A stretch of DNA of 64,000 bases from Sporosarcina sp. Te-1 (GCF_017498505.1 NZ_CP071798.1:992001-1056000); one strand, 5' to 3'; positions 1 through 8,907 are shown, numbered from the stretch's first letter. Numbers and translations: made by a program. The notes: generated by a model not told the origin, from the letters alone.

Positions 1-1140
1 TCGTTTGGCCGTTTCGGATAAGCCTGCCATTTCTGAAGCTTCCATGGGTGTTAGACCTGCGTGAATTTCATTCACATAGTGTTCGACTCCGATACGATCC
101 GGCATGTCGTTCTGTATAATGAATCTAGTCATGTTCTCATCTTCCGGCGCATAGAGGAGTACTGCACATGCAGAATTTCCGTCTCGTCCCGCCCTGCCGA
201 CCTCCTGGGCATAGGAGGAGATCGTATGCGGAAGATGTTCGTGGATCACTTGGCGGATATCATCTTTATGAATTCCCATGCCAAATGCATTCGTAGCACA
301 AATCCAGTCTACCTCCCCGCGGATATATTGTTCTTGGATCAGCGCCCTGTCCTCCTGTTCTTTGCCGGCATGATAGGCAGCCACTGAAAATCCTTTCTCT
401 GCTAAGGTCGTTGCCAATTGATCGGCTCGCTTCCTAGATGCGACATATATGATCCCCGGCCCAACAGTCTGTTCCAATCGCTCCTCAATCCATTTTGTTT
501 TTTCGCCAGAACTCATCGTTTCTATTACATACGTTATATTGGGTCTGTCTAGTGACTGCTGTTCGACAAAGGGCTGCTTCATATGTAAATACTTTGAAAT
601 ATCATGAATCACTTGCTGATCCGCAGTAGCGGTGAGAGCTAAAATGGGTGCCCTTTCTTCGCTAAGTATTTCACCGATCCGTAAATAATCTGGTCGAAAA
701 TCAAATCCCCACTGAGAGATGCAATGTGCTTCGTCCACGACAATTAACGACAGGTCAAGCTGTCTTAATCGTTTCTCCACTTTTTCTTGCAACAGCATTT
801 CAGGAGAAACGAAAATGAATTTATAGAGTTGCAACTGCGATAATATCCGATTCTTTTCACGGAAGGATAAAAACGAATTCAATGCCACAACACGCTTTTC
901 TCCCTTTCTACGCATCGAAGACACCTGATCCTCCATTAAGGCGACAAGCGGTGAGATGATCAATGTACTACCCGACAGTAGGTAGGACGGCAATTGATAA
1001 CAAAGCGACTTCCCTGTTCCGGTCGGCAGAACAGCGATGGTGTCTCTACCCTGTAACACAGAATGGATGACCTGTTCTTGGCCTGGCCTAAACTCACGAT
1101 ACCCGAACTTTTCGTATAGTTCTTTCACTAGATCCGTCAT
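1..1140 (-). CDS. recS: RecQ-family ATP-dependent DNA helicase, C-terminus cut by window edge
   Basis: Superfamily 2 helicase that unwinds DNA with ATP during recombination and fork repair. Read on the minus strand, the N-terminus has the FRPGQ Q-motif, a Walker A LPTGTGKS near residue 40, a Walker B/DEAH box in VVDEAHCISQWGFDFR, motif III ALTATA, and the AFGMGI and QEVGRAGRDG motifs of the RecQ helicase core. About 380 residues are present; the C-terminus runs off the window. The ATG at 1140 follows an AGGAGGGG ribosome site and overlaps the ypbB stop as ATGA, so the two are translationally coupled. The fer-ypbB-recS order is that of B. subtilis, which favours the short RecS type; whether an HRDC domain follows cannot be seen. 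Confidence 0.93.
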   Translation of the reverse strand, partial: MTDLVKELYEKFGYREFRPGQEQVIHSVLQGRDTIAVLPTGTGKSLCYQLPSYLLSGSTLIISPLVALMEDQVSSMRRKGEKRVVALNSFLSFREKNRILSQLQLYKFIFVSPEMLLQEKVEKRLRQLDLSLIVVDEAHCISQWGFDFRPDYLRIGEILSEERAPILALTATADQQVIHDISKYLHMKQPFVEQQSLDRPNITYVIETMSSGEKTKWIEERLEQTVGPGIIYVASRKRADQLATTLAEKGFSVAAYHAGKEQEDRALIQEQYIRGEVDWICATNAFGMGIHKDDIRQVIHEHLPHTISSYAQEVGRAGRDGNSACAVLLYAPEDENMTRFIIQNDMPDRIGVEHYVNEIHAGLTPMEASEMAGLSETAKR

Positions 1141-2180
1141 TTGCCCCCTCCTAACTTAGCTCCCAAAATGAGGCGAAGCTGAAAATAACTTAACTCTCCA
1201 AATTCCTGCTTTAACACTCGTAGTCTTCTAGTCCCCAATTCACTTACTTTTGAAACAACCTTTTCTGCTAATTCAAGTGTGACAAACTCATGTAAAGGAA
1301 AGGTCTCATCATTAATGGCCATTTCCACAAAATGATCTTCAATCGTGCTTTGTTTTAAACCACGTGCAGTTGAAATCTCTTCCGCCGTCATGCCTTTGAC
1401 ATAGAGTTGTCTTGTTTGAAACGCAGATTCCGTCAAATAGGTGGAAGTTTGAGTCCCTTCGGCGGCATTCCGTAAAAATGGATAGGAGGACTCCCGGTGT
1501 ACAATCTCCAATAACTTATGTACTCCTTCAATGAAATCCATATAGATGGATAGAGTCGTTTGCCCTATATCTGCAGCCAACTGTTCCCACGTCCGCCCTG
1601 TAATGCCGTGTCCAGTTAACCGGCTTGTCAGCAGCAATTTTTGCACTTCACTCATACTACTCTCATTCAACGCCATCTTCAATTCTCTTCCTACCTGTTT
1701 CGAGAACTGTCTATCTTCAATCGGAAGATTTCGCAACATTCCTTTAACAAAAAGTTGAATGTCTCTATCAGTCTGAATGGGCATGAATGATTTAATTCCT
1801 TCTTTAAAGTAGGACAGAGTTTGGATAGCCAGTGTCAAACGGCTGAAGAAGACCGTATCGTTACCTCTGTACTCCCAGCCGTTGAAATGGTATGGAGGCA
1901 TTGCTTTCACACGTTGGTATCCCTCGTCAGTGACATACAACCGAGAGTCAACTTCCATTATGTATCGGTTCTTTACCAACAACTCTAATTCATTCTCGTA
2001 AATTGCCGCGTTTAATTTCGGAAGAATCGAAAAGAAAGCTTTCAAATTAAAATATTGGACATCTTGTAAAGTTTGTCCTGATCTTTTTCCTCTTATTATA
2101 TGAAGACAGGCATTCCGTGAACGTTCTCCATTCATTTTTGACAACATGAACAAGATAACTGAAGATAGCTCCATGTCCAT
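1137..2180 (-). CDS. ypbB: YpbB-family helix-turn-helix protein
   Basis: Protein of 347 residues matching B. subtilis YpbB in length and position beside fer and recS. The C-terminal third contains a helix-turn-helix-like stretch (KGMTAEEISTARGLKQSTIEDH, about residues 262-283), the Helicase C-terminal-domain-like HTH typical of this family, in which the HTH partners a RecQ-type helicase. Its last codon overlaps the helicase start (ATGA), so co-expression and possibly a joint function with the helicase are inferred. The molecular role is not established. The start ATG at 2180 follows a GGAGAA ribosome site. No transmembrane segment or enzyme motif is visible. Confidence 0.85.
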   Translation of the reverse strand: MDMELSSVILFMLSKMNGERSRNACLHIIRGKRSGQTLQDVQYFNLKAFFSILPKLNAAIYENELELLVKNRYIMEVDSRLYVTDEGYQRVKAMPPYHFNGWEYRGNDTVFFSRLTLAIQTLSYFKEGIKSFMPIQTDRDIQLFVKGMLRNLPIEDRQFSKQVGRELKMALNESSMSEVQKLLLTSRLTGHGITGRTWEQLAADIGQTTLSIYMDFIEGVHKLLEIVHRESSYPFLRNAAEGTQTSTYLTESAFQTRQLYVKGMTAEEISTARGLKQSTIEDHFVEMAINDETFPLHEFVTLELAEKVVSKVSELGTRRLRVLKQEFGELSYFQLRLILGAKLGGGK

Positions 2181-2203
2181 TTCTCCTTTAAGATGTTTTA
2201 TTG

Positions 2204-2232
2204 TTGAAAACTGCCCGAAACAGATTTAGAAT
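2204..2232 (+). promoter_or_regulatory. Sigma-A-type promoter of ferredoxin gene
   Basis: TTGAAA at 2204-2209, a 17-base spacer and TAGAAT at 2227-2232, about 50 bases ahead of the ferredoxin start. The ypbB gene diverges from the other side. Recognised by consensus only. Confidence 0.65.
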
Positions 2233-2251
2233 GGTATGGGAGCAATGATAG

Positions 2252-2542
<291 letters not shown>

Positions 2543-2547
2543 ACGGA

Positions 2548-2583
2548 AAAATTCGAGGGCTTTTGCTAGCTTTCGAATTTTTT
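2548..2583 (+). terminator. Rho-independent terminator after fer
   Basis: Nine-base arms AAAATTCGA and TCGAATTTT close a loop and run directly into a T stretch, just after the fer stop. Confidence 0.7.
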
Positions 2584-2599
2584 ATTGCTTGAAGTGAAA

Positions 2600-2637
2600 A
2601 GCCGGCAAACTGATATTCCAGTTTGCCGGCTGTTTTA
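2600..2637. terminator. Hairpin terminator between fer and ribU
   Basis: Perfect 13-base arms AGCCGGCAAACTG and CAGTTTGCCGGCT with a six-base loop, T-rich on the plus side. It lies between convergent fer and ribU and probably backs up fer termination or serves both. Confidence 0.75.
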
Positions 2638-2641
2638 TGTT

Positions 2642-3223
2642 TTACGCCATCAATTGCTGCTGTTGCTTGGAAATCCATTTATGCATACTCTTATATAAGA
2701 GCAGGAAGACAACCATTAGCAAAGCGCCTTTTATAAGATTGAATGGTAAAATGCCTTTGACGATAACATCGAACAGTGCATCTCCCGCATATGGCGGCAT
2801 ATTCAAGAAGTATGAATACATCGGCAAAAAAACCGCATAATTCAATACACTCATACCGACTGCCATCAGAACTGTGCCTGTCAGCAATCCTGCGGTCAAG
2901 CCCTTTGTCGATTGCACTCTTTTGAAAATGTAATAAATCGGCATGATGAACAATACACCGGTCACAAAGTTGGCGATCTCACCAACCGGGACGCCCGTTG
3001 GACTGCCCGACATGAACCAATAAAGTACATTTTTCAATAGTTCTACCGAAATACCTGCCACTGGCCCCATTGTCATAATAGCCAATACCGCTGGAATTTC
3101 ACTGAAATCGACTTTCAGGAACGGCGGTAAAGCAGGCAGCGGGAAATTCAACTGCATTAAGACAGTCGAGATGCTCCCAAGCATTGCGATGAGAATTATC
3201 TTTCGCAATTTTTTATTGCTCAT
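2642..3223 (-). CDS. ribU: Riboflavin ECF-transporter substrate-binding subunit RibU
   Basis: Membrane S-component that captures riboflavin and passes it to a shared EcfAA'T module encoded elsewhere. The 193-residue protein has about six hydrophobic segments and the N-terminal stretch LRKIILIAMLGSIS followed by PPFLKVDFSEIPAVLAI, typical of RibU/YpaA. The start at 3223 is chosen because GGAGAGAGG precedes it; an upstream in-frame ATG at 3250 has no ribosome site. An FMN riboswitch with an attenuator hairpin lies upstream, as for ypaA in B. subtilis, so uptake should fall when FMN is plentiful. The gene stands alone. Confidence 0.93.
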   Translation of the reverse strand: MSNKKLRKIILIAMLGSISTVLMQLNFPLPALPPFLKVDFSEIPAVLAIMTMGPVAGISVELLKNVLYWFMSGSPTGVPVGEIANFVTGVLFIMPIYYIFKRVQSTKGLTAGLLTGTVLMAVGMSVLNYAVFLPMYSYFLNMPPYAGDALFDVIVKGILPFNLIKGALLMVVFLLLYKSMHKWISKQQQQLMA

Positions 3224-3290
3224 TTGTCCCTCTCTCCTTTTGCGATTCACTTCAAAAGAGGAAAGGCTGAACCGAATATTATGTTGTCAT

Positions 3291-3322
3291 AGAAAATCCC
3301 CTAAAGCGGAAAGCTTCAGGGG
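3291..3322 (-). terminator. Riboswitch attenuator hairpin upstream of ribU
   Basis: On the minus strand CCCCTGAAGC pairs with GCTTTAGGGG (one G-U pair) around a five-base loop, followed by ATTTTCT. It sits between the FMN aptamer and ribU and is the likely FMN-dependent terminator. Confidence 0.75.
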
Positions 3323-3423
3323 AAGGCAAGTTTAAATAAAGGGTAGGCCGATAAAAAAACGGTTTCAACCCATACTTAAATAAGCTTTCTTTTTGCAGAC
3401 AACACAAAAAGACGGCCATACCT

Positions 3424-3549
3424 TCACCTTCTCCCATCCAGACTATACTGTCGGCTCCGGAATCTCACCGGAATCAGCTGTTACGCTCGCGGGCTAGGAA
3501 GTAATCTTCCATTTCCGCCGGTCGGGAATTGCACCCTGCCCCGAAGATG
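3424..3549 (-). ncRNA. FMN riboswitch (RFN element)
   Basis: The conserved RFN core reads on the minus strand: GGGGCAGGGTG, the ATTCCCGACCGGCGG stretch, AGCCCGCGAGCG, GATTCCGGTGAGATTCCGG and the closing GCCGACAGTATAGTCTGGATG segment, ending in GGAGAAGGTGAAG. These match the established aptamer that binds flavin mononucleotide. It lies in the ribU leader about 200 bases upstream of the gene, with an intrinsic terminator as expression platform. Confidence 0.96.
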
Positions 3550-3572
3550 AATCAATATTTTATTACACTTCT

Positions 3573-3601
3573 ATTGTATACAAAAAAGATGCTATTGTAA
3601 A
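3573..3601 (-). promoter_or_regulatory. Sigma-A-type promoter of ribU riboswitch transcript
   Basis: On the minus strand TTTACA (3601-3596), a 17-base spacer and TACAAT (3578-3573). Initiation near 3566 would put the complete RFN element in the leader RNA. Confidence 0.7.
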
Positions 3602-3669
3602 GGACGCTGAATTCAATCAAATACCTGCGAGAGTGATCCATTTATTTGGTAAGACACCTAAAAGCCTAT

Positions 3670-3698
3670 TTGACAAAACAAAGTTTATTCGTTATAAT
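3670..3698 (+). promoter_or_regulatory. Perfect-consensus sigma-A promoter
   Basis: TTGACA at 3670-3675, exactly 17 bases, TATAAT at 3693-3698. Both hexamers are perfect. The transcript would start near 3705 and carry a leader ORF and hairpin before the acetyltransferase, so control probably acts after initiation. Confidence 0.85.
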
Positions 3699-3729
3699 CC
3701 ACCCATCATACAGATAAAGGATGAGGACG

Positions 3730-3783
3730 ATGGTTCGTCGTTTGAAAAGGTTTAAGAATGTCGCTACGGTATTAAGCTTCTAA
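3730..3783 (+). CDS. Leader peptide (17 aa) upstream of acetyltransferase
   Basis: Short ORF encoding MVRRLKRFKNVATVLSF, preceded by AAAGGATGAGG as a ribosome site. Its TAA stop (3781-3783) lies inside the left arm of an 11-bp hairpin that ends directly before the ribosome site of the next gene. This is the layout of translational-attenuation leaders of Gram-positive cat and erm resistance genes. No homologue is recognised; the peptide is basic at its N-terminus and hydrophobic at its C-terminus. Its coding status rests on the ribosome site and layout only. Confidence 0.55.
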   Translation: MVRRLKRFKNVATVLSF

Positions 3784-3810
3784 GTAATATAAGATTTACT
3801 ACTTAGAAGC
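3776..3810 (+). promoter_or_regulatory. Attenuator-like hairpin before acetyltransferase
   Basis: GCTTCTAAGTA (3776-3786) and TACTTAGAAGC (3800-3810) are a perfect 11-bp inverted repeat with a 13-base loop. GAGGG at 3811-3815 begins at the very next base and no T-run follows, so it looks like a translational rather than a transcriptional switch. Confidence 0.65.
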
Positions 3811-3821
3811 GAGGGAAAAAA

Positions 3822-4478
3822 ATGAAACAACATCAATTTAATCACTGGTCTGAAATTAAGTATTTAAAAGACATTGTTACCAACCCAATGATAGAGGTTG
3901 GAGAATACTCCTACTATTCCGGTTACTATGATGATCTTGATTTTGAAGATGGCTGCGTTAGATACTTATGGGGGGATGAAAAATCAAGAAAGTTATTCAA
4001 CCCTATTGAAGACTACGGTTGGCATCTAGATAAGTTGATTATTGGAAAATACGTCTGCATTGCAAGTGGTGTCATTATTTTAATGGGTGGAAATCACAAT
4101 CATCATTCTGAATGGATTACGGTGTATCCGTTTTTAGAACAAATTGAAACATCTTATGAACCAAAAGGGAATACCATAATCGAAAATGACGCCTGGATTG
4201 GCATGAATGCAATTATTATGCCCGGCGTAACGATTGGTGAAGGTTCTATTGTTGCAGCTGGCTCTGTTGTTGCCAAAGATGTCCCACCATATACAATAGT
4301 AGGCGGCAACCCTGCAAAAGAGATAAAGAAACGTTTTACAGACAAAGAAATTGAAAAGTTGAAGGAAATGCGTTGGTTCGATTGGGAACGTGAGAAAATT
4401 GAACGAGCCAGTCATATCTTGTCCAGCTCTTCTATTAACGAATTATATAACTATTATCAAAGGGAAATTAAACTATAA
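3822..4478 (+). CDS. CatB/Vat-type xenobiotic O-acetyltransferase
   Basis: Left-handed beta-helix acetyltransferase of 218 residues that should transfer acetyl from acetyl-CoA to a hydroxyl group. It shows the family signature GGNHNHHSEWITVYPF, whose first His is at the catalytic position, hexapeptide repeats NDAWIGMNAIIMPGVTIGEGSIVAAGSVV, PYTIVGGNPAKEIKKRF, and the family tail FTDKEIEKLKEMRWFDW. The family includes Vat (streptogramin A) and CatB (chloramphenicol) resistance enzymes but also members of unknown substrate. The gene is monocistronic, with a consensus promoter, a leader ORF, a hairpin and its own terminator, which favours inducible drug resistance; this is inference. It is AT-rich compared with its neighbours, which hints at acquisition. 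Confidence 0.88.
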   Translation: MKQHQFNHWSEIKYLKDIVTNPMIEVGEYSYYSGYYDDLDFEDGCVRYLWGDEKSRKLFNPIEDYGWHLDKLIIGKYVCIASGVIILMGGNHNHHSEWITVYPFLEQIETSYEPKGNTIIENDAWIGMNAIIMPGVTIGEGSIVAAGSVVAKDVPPYTIVGGNPAKEIKKRFTDKEIEKLKEMRWFDWEREKIERASHILSSSSINELYNYYQREIKL

Positions 4479-4512
4479 CCTTTTTCAGCTCATGAATGAG
4501 CTAAATCCGCCA

Positions 4513-4555
4513 CAGTCTCTTCCTAATTTCAATTAGGAAGAGACTGTTTTTTCTT
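4513..4555 (+). terminator. Terminator of acetyltransferase gene
   Basis: Near-perfect 16-base arms, CAGTCTCTTCCTAATT against AATTAGGAAGAGACTG, followed by six T. Confidence 0.9.
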
Positions 4556-4825
4556 ATCAATCCCCGATTTATTCGAAGAAGTAAATGTATTTACACGACG
4601 GGTAAATATCATACTCCCAGTGACATGTACGGATAGTTATAGGACCAATTAAAGACAAAGAATATTACCCAAGGCAACTTCCTATTAAATTCCGCATCAA
4701 CTTCGTGTCACTCAGAAATTCCTTAACCCAAGCAATCCGAAGCACTTAACACTTCCCTAAGCTAATTCTCTCCAACCAATTCCCCTCACATAAAAATCAA
4801 TAAAACTTAAAATATCCATATTCAC
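4556..4825. other. Gene-free stretch
   Basis: About 270 AT-rich bases between two terminators. I see no start with a ribosome site, no convincing ORF and no repeat. Confidence 0.6.
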
Positions 4826-4864
4826 AAAAAATGCACTTACAAACAAATCAGTTTGTAAGTGCAT
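4826..4864 (-). terminator. Terminator of sigX-rsiX
   Basis: Perfect 14-base arms ATGCACTTACAAAC and GTTTGTAAGTGCAT with a six-base loop; the minus strand then reads TTTTTGTG. It lies just downstream of the rsiX stop. Confidence 0.88.
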
Positions 4865-4873
4865 CTCATACTG

Positions 4874-6076
4874 TTATTCAGGTATAAACATCGGATTCGC
4901 ACCAACCGGAATTGGCAAAGGCTCTGTTAGATCATATTTCCCATATTGAGTTTGGATTGTATTCTTGATTTGAATTTTTGTATCAAAACTGCTTCCCGTC
5001 AGCATGAAGCCCTCAATCATTTCATTTACATCCACGGGATTGATCGAATCTAAATTAATTTCCTCGGAAAACGTAATGACTGCAATGTCCTTTGTCACCG
5101 CAACATCGTAATTCAAATGAGCAGGCACGACACTCTCGACAATATCGTTTTGAGGGTCCTTCATTGCAAGCAATGCATCGGACACTTTGTCAGTATCCCC
5201 ATTTTCATATGGGATGAGATACACTTTGCCTGAAGGCATCCTATATTTGAAATAAGGAAGCTTCCTTTCCAATGATACAGGAATGGCAATGCCAACCTGA
5301 TCCAATTCAACTGGCTTTCCTGCTTCATCCATCATTCTGAATAATTTGTAATCCTTAAATGTCTCTTTCGCTGAATTGTAATAGGAATAAAGCGTAGCCT
5401 CAGCAAGATCATAGCCATGATCAGCAGGCACTTCATTGACCACGGTATCGCCTGATCCATAGACTTTCCCTTTATACGGATGGTATTCATCAAACCCGAG
5501 ATCACTCTCCGGCACTTTTGCCGCGTATTGATTATACAAACCGATACTGTCGACTCCCTTGACGACCATGTCCTGTTCCACGCGTTCTTTTGTTAAAAGA
5601 ACAGTAACCGGTATGACGTTAGCCGAGTGGACTAAACCGATATGGAATGGGTATTGGCCATCCACTTCATCAGGCAAGACAAGATGACTTTCCATAGCTG
5701 AAGCAACCGTGTACAGGGCGTTCGTTTGATCTGATTGATCCATGGCAGCTTCACTGCTCTGTTCTTCCTCTGCTGACCTATCCATAGAACGTTTCTGGCT
5801 GAAGTTTTCCATCTCCTTGTGCTCCGTCCTACTATCGAGTGCACCTTCATTTTGTCGAAGTATGGAAGGAATCATCAGACTGACGACAAGCAAAGCAGCG
5901 ACCGCAATGAATGCGGGCACCCACTTGCGTTGGCGTTTATGGGGTTTGGATTCTTTTAGCCGTGCGTCTTTCTTTAAACGGTCTAACATATCTTCAGGCG
6001 AACGATGGTCTTCTATTTTCGGCATGGAATGGAGGAGTTTTTCTATTTTGTCGTCGTTCCAGTCATTATTCGCCAT
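4874..6076 (-). CDS. rsiX: Anti-sigma factor RsiX-like
   Basis: Membrane-anchored anti-sigma factor of 400 residues for the ECF sigma factor encoded just upstream. The N-terminal 50 residues are charged and cytoplasmic, with a stretch (WNDDKIEKLLHSMPKIEDHRSPEDML, split here only by position) typical of the sigma-binding region. One transmembrane segment follows (WVPAFIAVAALLVVSLMIPSI, about 47-68), then a long extracytoplasmic part, with an acidic Ser/Glu-rich linker near 75-115. B. subtilis RsiX is 368 residues with the same layout. It overlaps sigX by 11 bases, so production is coupled. In B. subtilis SigX-RsiX controls cell-surface charge and peptide resistance; the inducer here is unknown. 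Confidence 0.82.
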   Translation of the reverse strand: MANNDWNDDKIEKLLHSMPKIEDHRSPEDMLDRLKKDARLKESKPHKRQRKWVPAFIAVAALLVVSLMIPSILRQNEGALDSRTEHKEMENFSQKRSMDRSAEEEQSSEAAMDQSDQTNALYTVASAMESHLVLPDEVDGQYPFHIGLVHSANVIPVTVLLTKERVEQDMVVKGVDSIGLYNQYAAKVPESDLGFDEYHPYKGKVYGSGDTVVNEVPADHGYDLAEATLYSYYNSAKETFKDYKLFRMMDEAGKPVELDQVGIAIPVSLERKLPYFKYRMPSGKVYLIPYENGDTDKVSDALLAMKDPQNDIVESVVPAHLNYDVAVTKDIAVITFSEEINLDSINPVDVNEMIEGFMLTGSSFDTKIQIKNTIQTQYGKYDLTEPLPIPVGANPMFIPE

Positions 6077-6605
6077 TCATTCTTCCCCCTTCTGCCGAAA
6101 GAGCTTGTAACTTCTTCTGCAAAGTCTTAATTGCCCTATGCTGCGTTGTTTTCACTTTTCCTTCCGTCCAACCGAGTGCCTCCGCTGTTTCAGCAATGGA
6201 GAAATCTTGAAAGTATCGCATCACAATGACTATCTTCTGATCACCTGTGCAGGTATCCAATGCTTTGAGCAGTTGCTTCATTTCTTCATTCAACTCGGCT
6301 ATCTCAACAGGGGAGCGGCCCGAAGACATCAACTCGCTCTTCTCCCAATCAAAGGTTTCGAAAAGATGTTTTTGACGGACCGTCTTTTTTCTGAAATGAT
6401 CAATCGCAACGTTTTTAGCAATTGAAAAGAGCCAAGTCTTCTCAGAACTTTTCCCTTCAAAACCTGCATATGCTTTGAATACACGGATATACACTTCGTG
6501 CATTAAATCCTCAGATTGGGAACGATCACCCGTCAAATAGATCAAAAAATTGAAAACGTCTTGATGATATTGATCATATAGCCTGTGGAAAACGGAGTCA
6601 TCCAC
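6066..6605 (-). CDS. sigX: ECF sigma factor SigX
   Basis: RNA polymerase sigma factor of 179 residues with only regions 2 and 4. Region 2 includes EDLMHEVYIRVFKAY and KTWLFSIAKNVAIDHFRKK; region 4 includes VIVMRYFQDFSIAETAEALGW followed by EGKVKTTQHRAIKTLQ, the helix-turn-helix that reads the -35 box. The start is GTG at 6605 with a GGGGGG ribosome site. The gene lies between resE and its anti-sigma factor, exactly as sigX does in B. subtilis, which is the main reason for the name over other ECF factors. Confidence 0.88.
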   Translation of the reverse strand: MDDSVFHRLYDQYHQDVFNFLIYLTGDRSQSEDLMHEVYIRVFKAYAGFEGKSSEKTWLFSIAKNVAIDHFRKKTVRQKHLFETFDWEKSELMSSGRSPVEIAELNEEMKQLLKALDTCTGDQKIVIVMRYFQDFSIAETAEALGWTEGKVKTTQHRAIKTLQKKLQALSAEGGRMNGE

Positions 6606-6673
6606 AAAATCCCCCCGTTCAATACATTAGTCGTAATTCAAGATGAAAAGTTTCACCTCTACATAAATTGGCA

Positions 6674-8467
6674 TTACACTTCTTCCAAATTGATCGGCAG
6701 AACACAGCGGAAAATCGTTCCATTGGTCGGCCCAAGTTCAGCACTGACTTCCCCGCCATGCGAGTCTATAATATTCTTTGCGATTGCAAGACCGAGCCCA
6801 GTACCGCCCTTCCCGCGGGTACGTGCCTTATCCGCCTTGTAGAAACGTTCGAAAATATAAGGCAGGTCTTCTTCCGGAATGCCGCTTCCCGTGTCAGCCA
6901 CTGTAATTTCAATTGAATCCTTGCCCTTTTCGACATGGATGGTGACATTTCCTCCATCAGGCGTATGGCGTATGGCATTATCAATTAAATTGGTGAAGAC
7001 TTGTTCCAGTCGGTCTTCATCCGCAAAAATTTCAATTTCTTCAGTTGGTTGAAGGGTTAGAGACACATTGGCATCCCTTGCCACTTGCATGAATTTATTG
7101 ACAATCCGTTCAAGAAAATGAACCACATCTACAGGTGATTTATATAGCCGCATATGGCCTGACTCCATACGAGCCAAATCGAGCAGATCCGTTACTAACC
7201 GACTCATGCGTTTTGATTCATCATGGATGATTTGCATGATTTCATTGCGTTCTTCTTCACTTGAAGTCACACCGTCGAGAATTGCTTCACTATACCCTTG
7301 CAGCATTGAAATCGGGGTGCGCAATTCATGTGAGACATTTGCGATAAAATCGGATCGAAGCTTATCAAGCTTATGCTGGTCCGTCATATCGCGAAACACG
7401 GCGACGGCTCCTCTTATCCTATTCTCACTATAGAGAGGGCTGATGGAAACCCCATAGAATTGGCCATTGAGCTCTAATTCCTCCTCCACTTCCTCTGCAA
7501 ACTCGATGACATGCTCGAGCATATGAAAGATTTCAGGAGGCAGTGTTTTGTCTGGATCCCCAGAAGCCTGATACCACTTTTGTAGAATTCGTTCTGCTTG
7601 CGGATTGTGGAGTAAAATCGAAAAATCGCTATTAAATGAAATGACTGCATCCGTCATCGATGTCAGGATGCTTGATAGCTGGCCCTTTTCCTGTTTAATC
7701 AGCTCAACTTGGAATTTTAATTGTTTTCCCATCTGGTTAAAGGCGGTAGCCAATTGCCCGATTTCATCATTTTGCATGACGGGCAGCCGCGTATCGAAAT
7801 TTCCTTTCGATAATTCAAATGCTGCCTGTTTCATGCCCCTTAATGGCGAAGTAATTCGAGTAGATAGGAAAAACGCAAAAAATGTCGTCAGAACAAAGGC
7901 AATGAAAGCTGACAAAAATACGATATGTGTTGTACTTTTCGTTGTTCGATGGACAGCATCCAAACTTTGATAGAGAACGATTGAGTGCCTCACTCCTTCT
8001 GCCTCATAGAAAGGATAGGTCAGCACAAGAAACTTTTCCATCACATCCTTCTCCCGCAAGGAAGGGAGGATCATCTCCTTCACCAATTTACCATCTGACT
8101 CGGATTGAAATAAATTCGGCTCTTCTAAAATCTTCCGTTCAATTCGTTCCTCATTCAGCCCATTATGAAACGAATACAGTACCTCCTTATTCGAATCCAC
8201 TATTAAAGCGTTTGTCTCATCGCCCAGGACATCTTGTATAATCAAACGCATCGCAGTTTCATCATCATGGTCTACGACTATTTTACCAATAGTCGCCGCT
8301 TCCCTCCTCAGCGAATCTTCCGCTTGCTTCGTATGGAAATTATCGAGGAACTCCAGCAGAAGCACCGTGACGATAAATAAAACAAATGAAACGAGAAGCA
8401 ATATGGTTGCCCATAGCTTCCCGACGATTGAATTCCATATTCTATTCATATAAATATTGTTTTTCAT
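6674..8467 (-). CDS. resE: Sensor histidine kinase ResE
   Basis: Membrane kinase of 597 residues that phosphorylates ResD when oxygen is scarce or NO is present. Order: transmembrane segment about 17-39, extracytoplasmic sensor about 40-180, second transmembrane segment 181-203, HAMP 204-256, PAS about 263-365, HisKA with the phosphorylated His at 380 in NVSHELRTPISML, then HATPase_c with N, G1 (DTGSGIP) and G2 (GKGGTGLGLAI) boxes. In B. subtilis resE overlaps resD; here the two are about 920 bases apart with an opposite-strand gene between them, so resE must have its own promoter. No strong ribosome site precedes the ATG at 8467; the ATG at 8449 is an alternative. Confidence 0.93.
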   Translation of the reverse strand: MKNNIYMNRIWNSIVGKLWATILLLVSFVLFIVTVLLLEFLDNFHTKQAEDSLRREAATIGKIVVDHDDETAMRLIIQDVLGDETNALIVDSNKEVLYSFHNGLNEERIERKILEEPNLFQSESDGKLVKEMILPSLREKDVMEKFLVLTYPFYEAEGVRHSIVLYQSLDAVHRTTKSTTHIVFLSAFIAFVLTTFFAFFLSTRITSPLRGMKQAAFELSKGNFDTRLPVMQNDEIGQLATAFNQMGKQLKFQVELIKQEKGQLSSILTSMTDAVISFNSDFSILLHNPQAERILQKWYQASGDPDKTLPPEIFHMLEHVIEFAEEVEEELELNGQFYGVSISPLYSENRIRGAVAVFRDMTDQHKLDKLRSDFIANVSHELRTPISMLQGYSEAILDGVTSSEEERNEIMQIIHDESKRMSRLVTDLLDLARMESGHMRLYKSPVDVVHFLERIVNKFMQVARDANVSLTLQPTEEIEIFADEDRLEQVFTNLIDNAIRHTPDGGNVTIHVEKGKDSIEITVADTGSGIPEEDLPYIFERFYKADKARTRGKGGTGLGLAIAKNIIDSHGGEVSAELGPTNGTIFRCVLPINLEEV

Positions 8468-8907
8468 TCCATTTCATATGGTTTCAACTTCTCCTATGGT
8501 TGCATGGTTTGTGACTTCTATTGTAGTGCAAAAACCGATAAATTTCACTTGTTTTCAAATTTCATGTTAGATTTGCGTATTTTGTGAAAGCACTACAAGA
8601 GAGAGGTGACTTTTATTCCTCTCAGAGGGAGACAAACTTCAAGAAAGCACAAGATTGACTTGTGTCACTCTTGAAAGACATCAATGCAACAATAGGAGGA
8701 TGCTTCAGTCGCTTTCTACCTTCTTCAAATTAGTTCATGATTAACACATCAACACAACCAATTTATTTACCATATTAACCCTGTTAAGAAATGGCTTTTC
8801 ATATCTATCGGGTATCATTTGTGTTATGATGAAAATCAAAGTAATCGGGAACTACCAGACTTCTCTTAGTCATCTCCCCAATCCAAGGAAGGAGGGCAAA
8901 AGACGAA
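8468..8907. other. Non-coding stretch between resE and the 72-aa gene
   Basis: About 440 AT-rich bases that should hold divergent promoters for resE and the following plus-strand gene. GGGTAT at 8811 resembles a sigma-B -10, but no matching -35 is seen. No ORF is supported. Confidence 0.5.
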
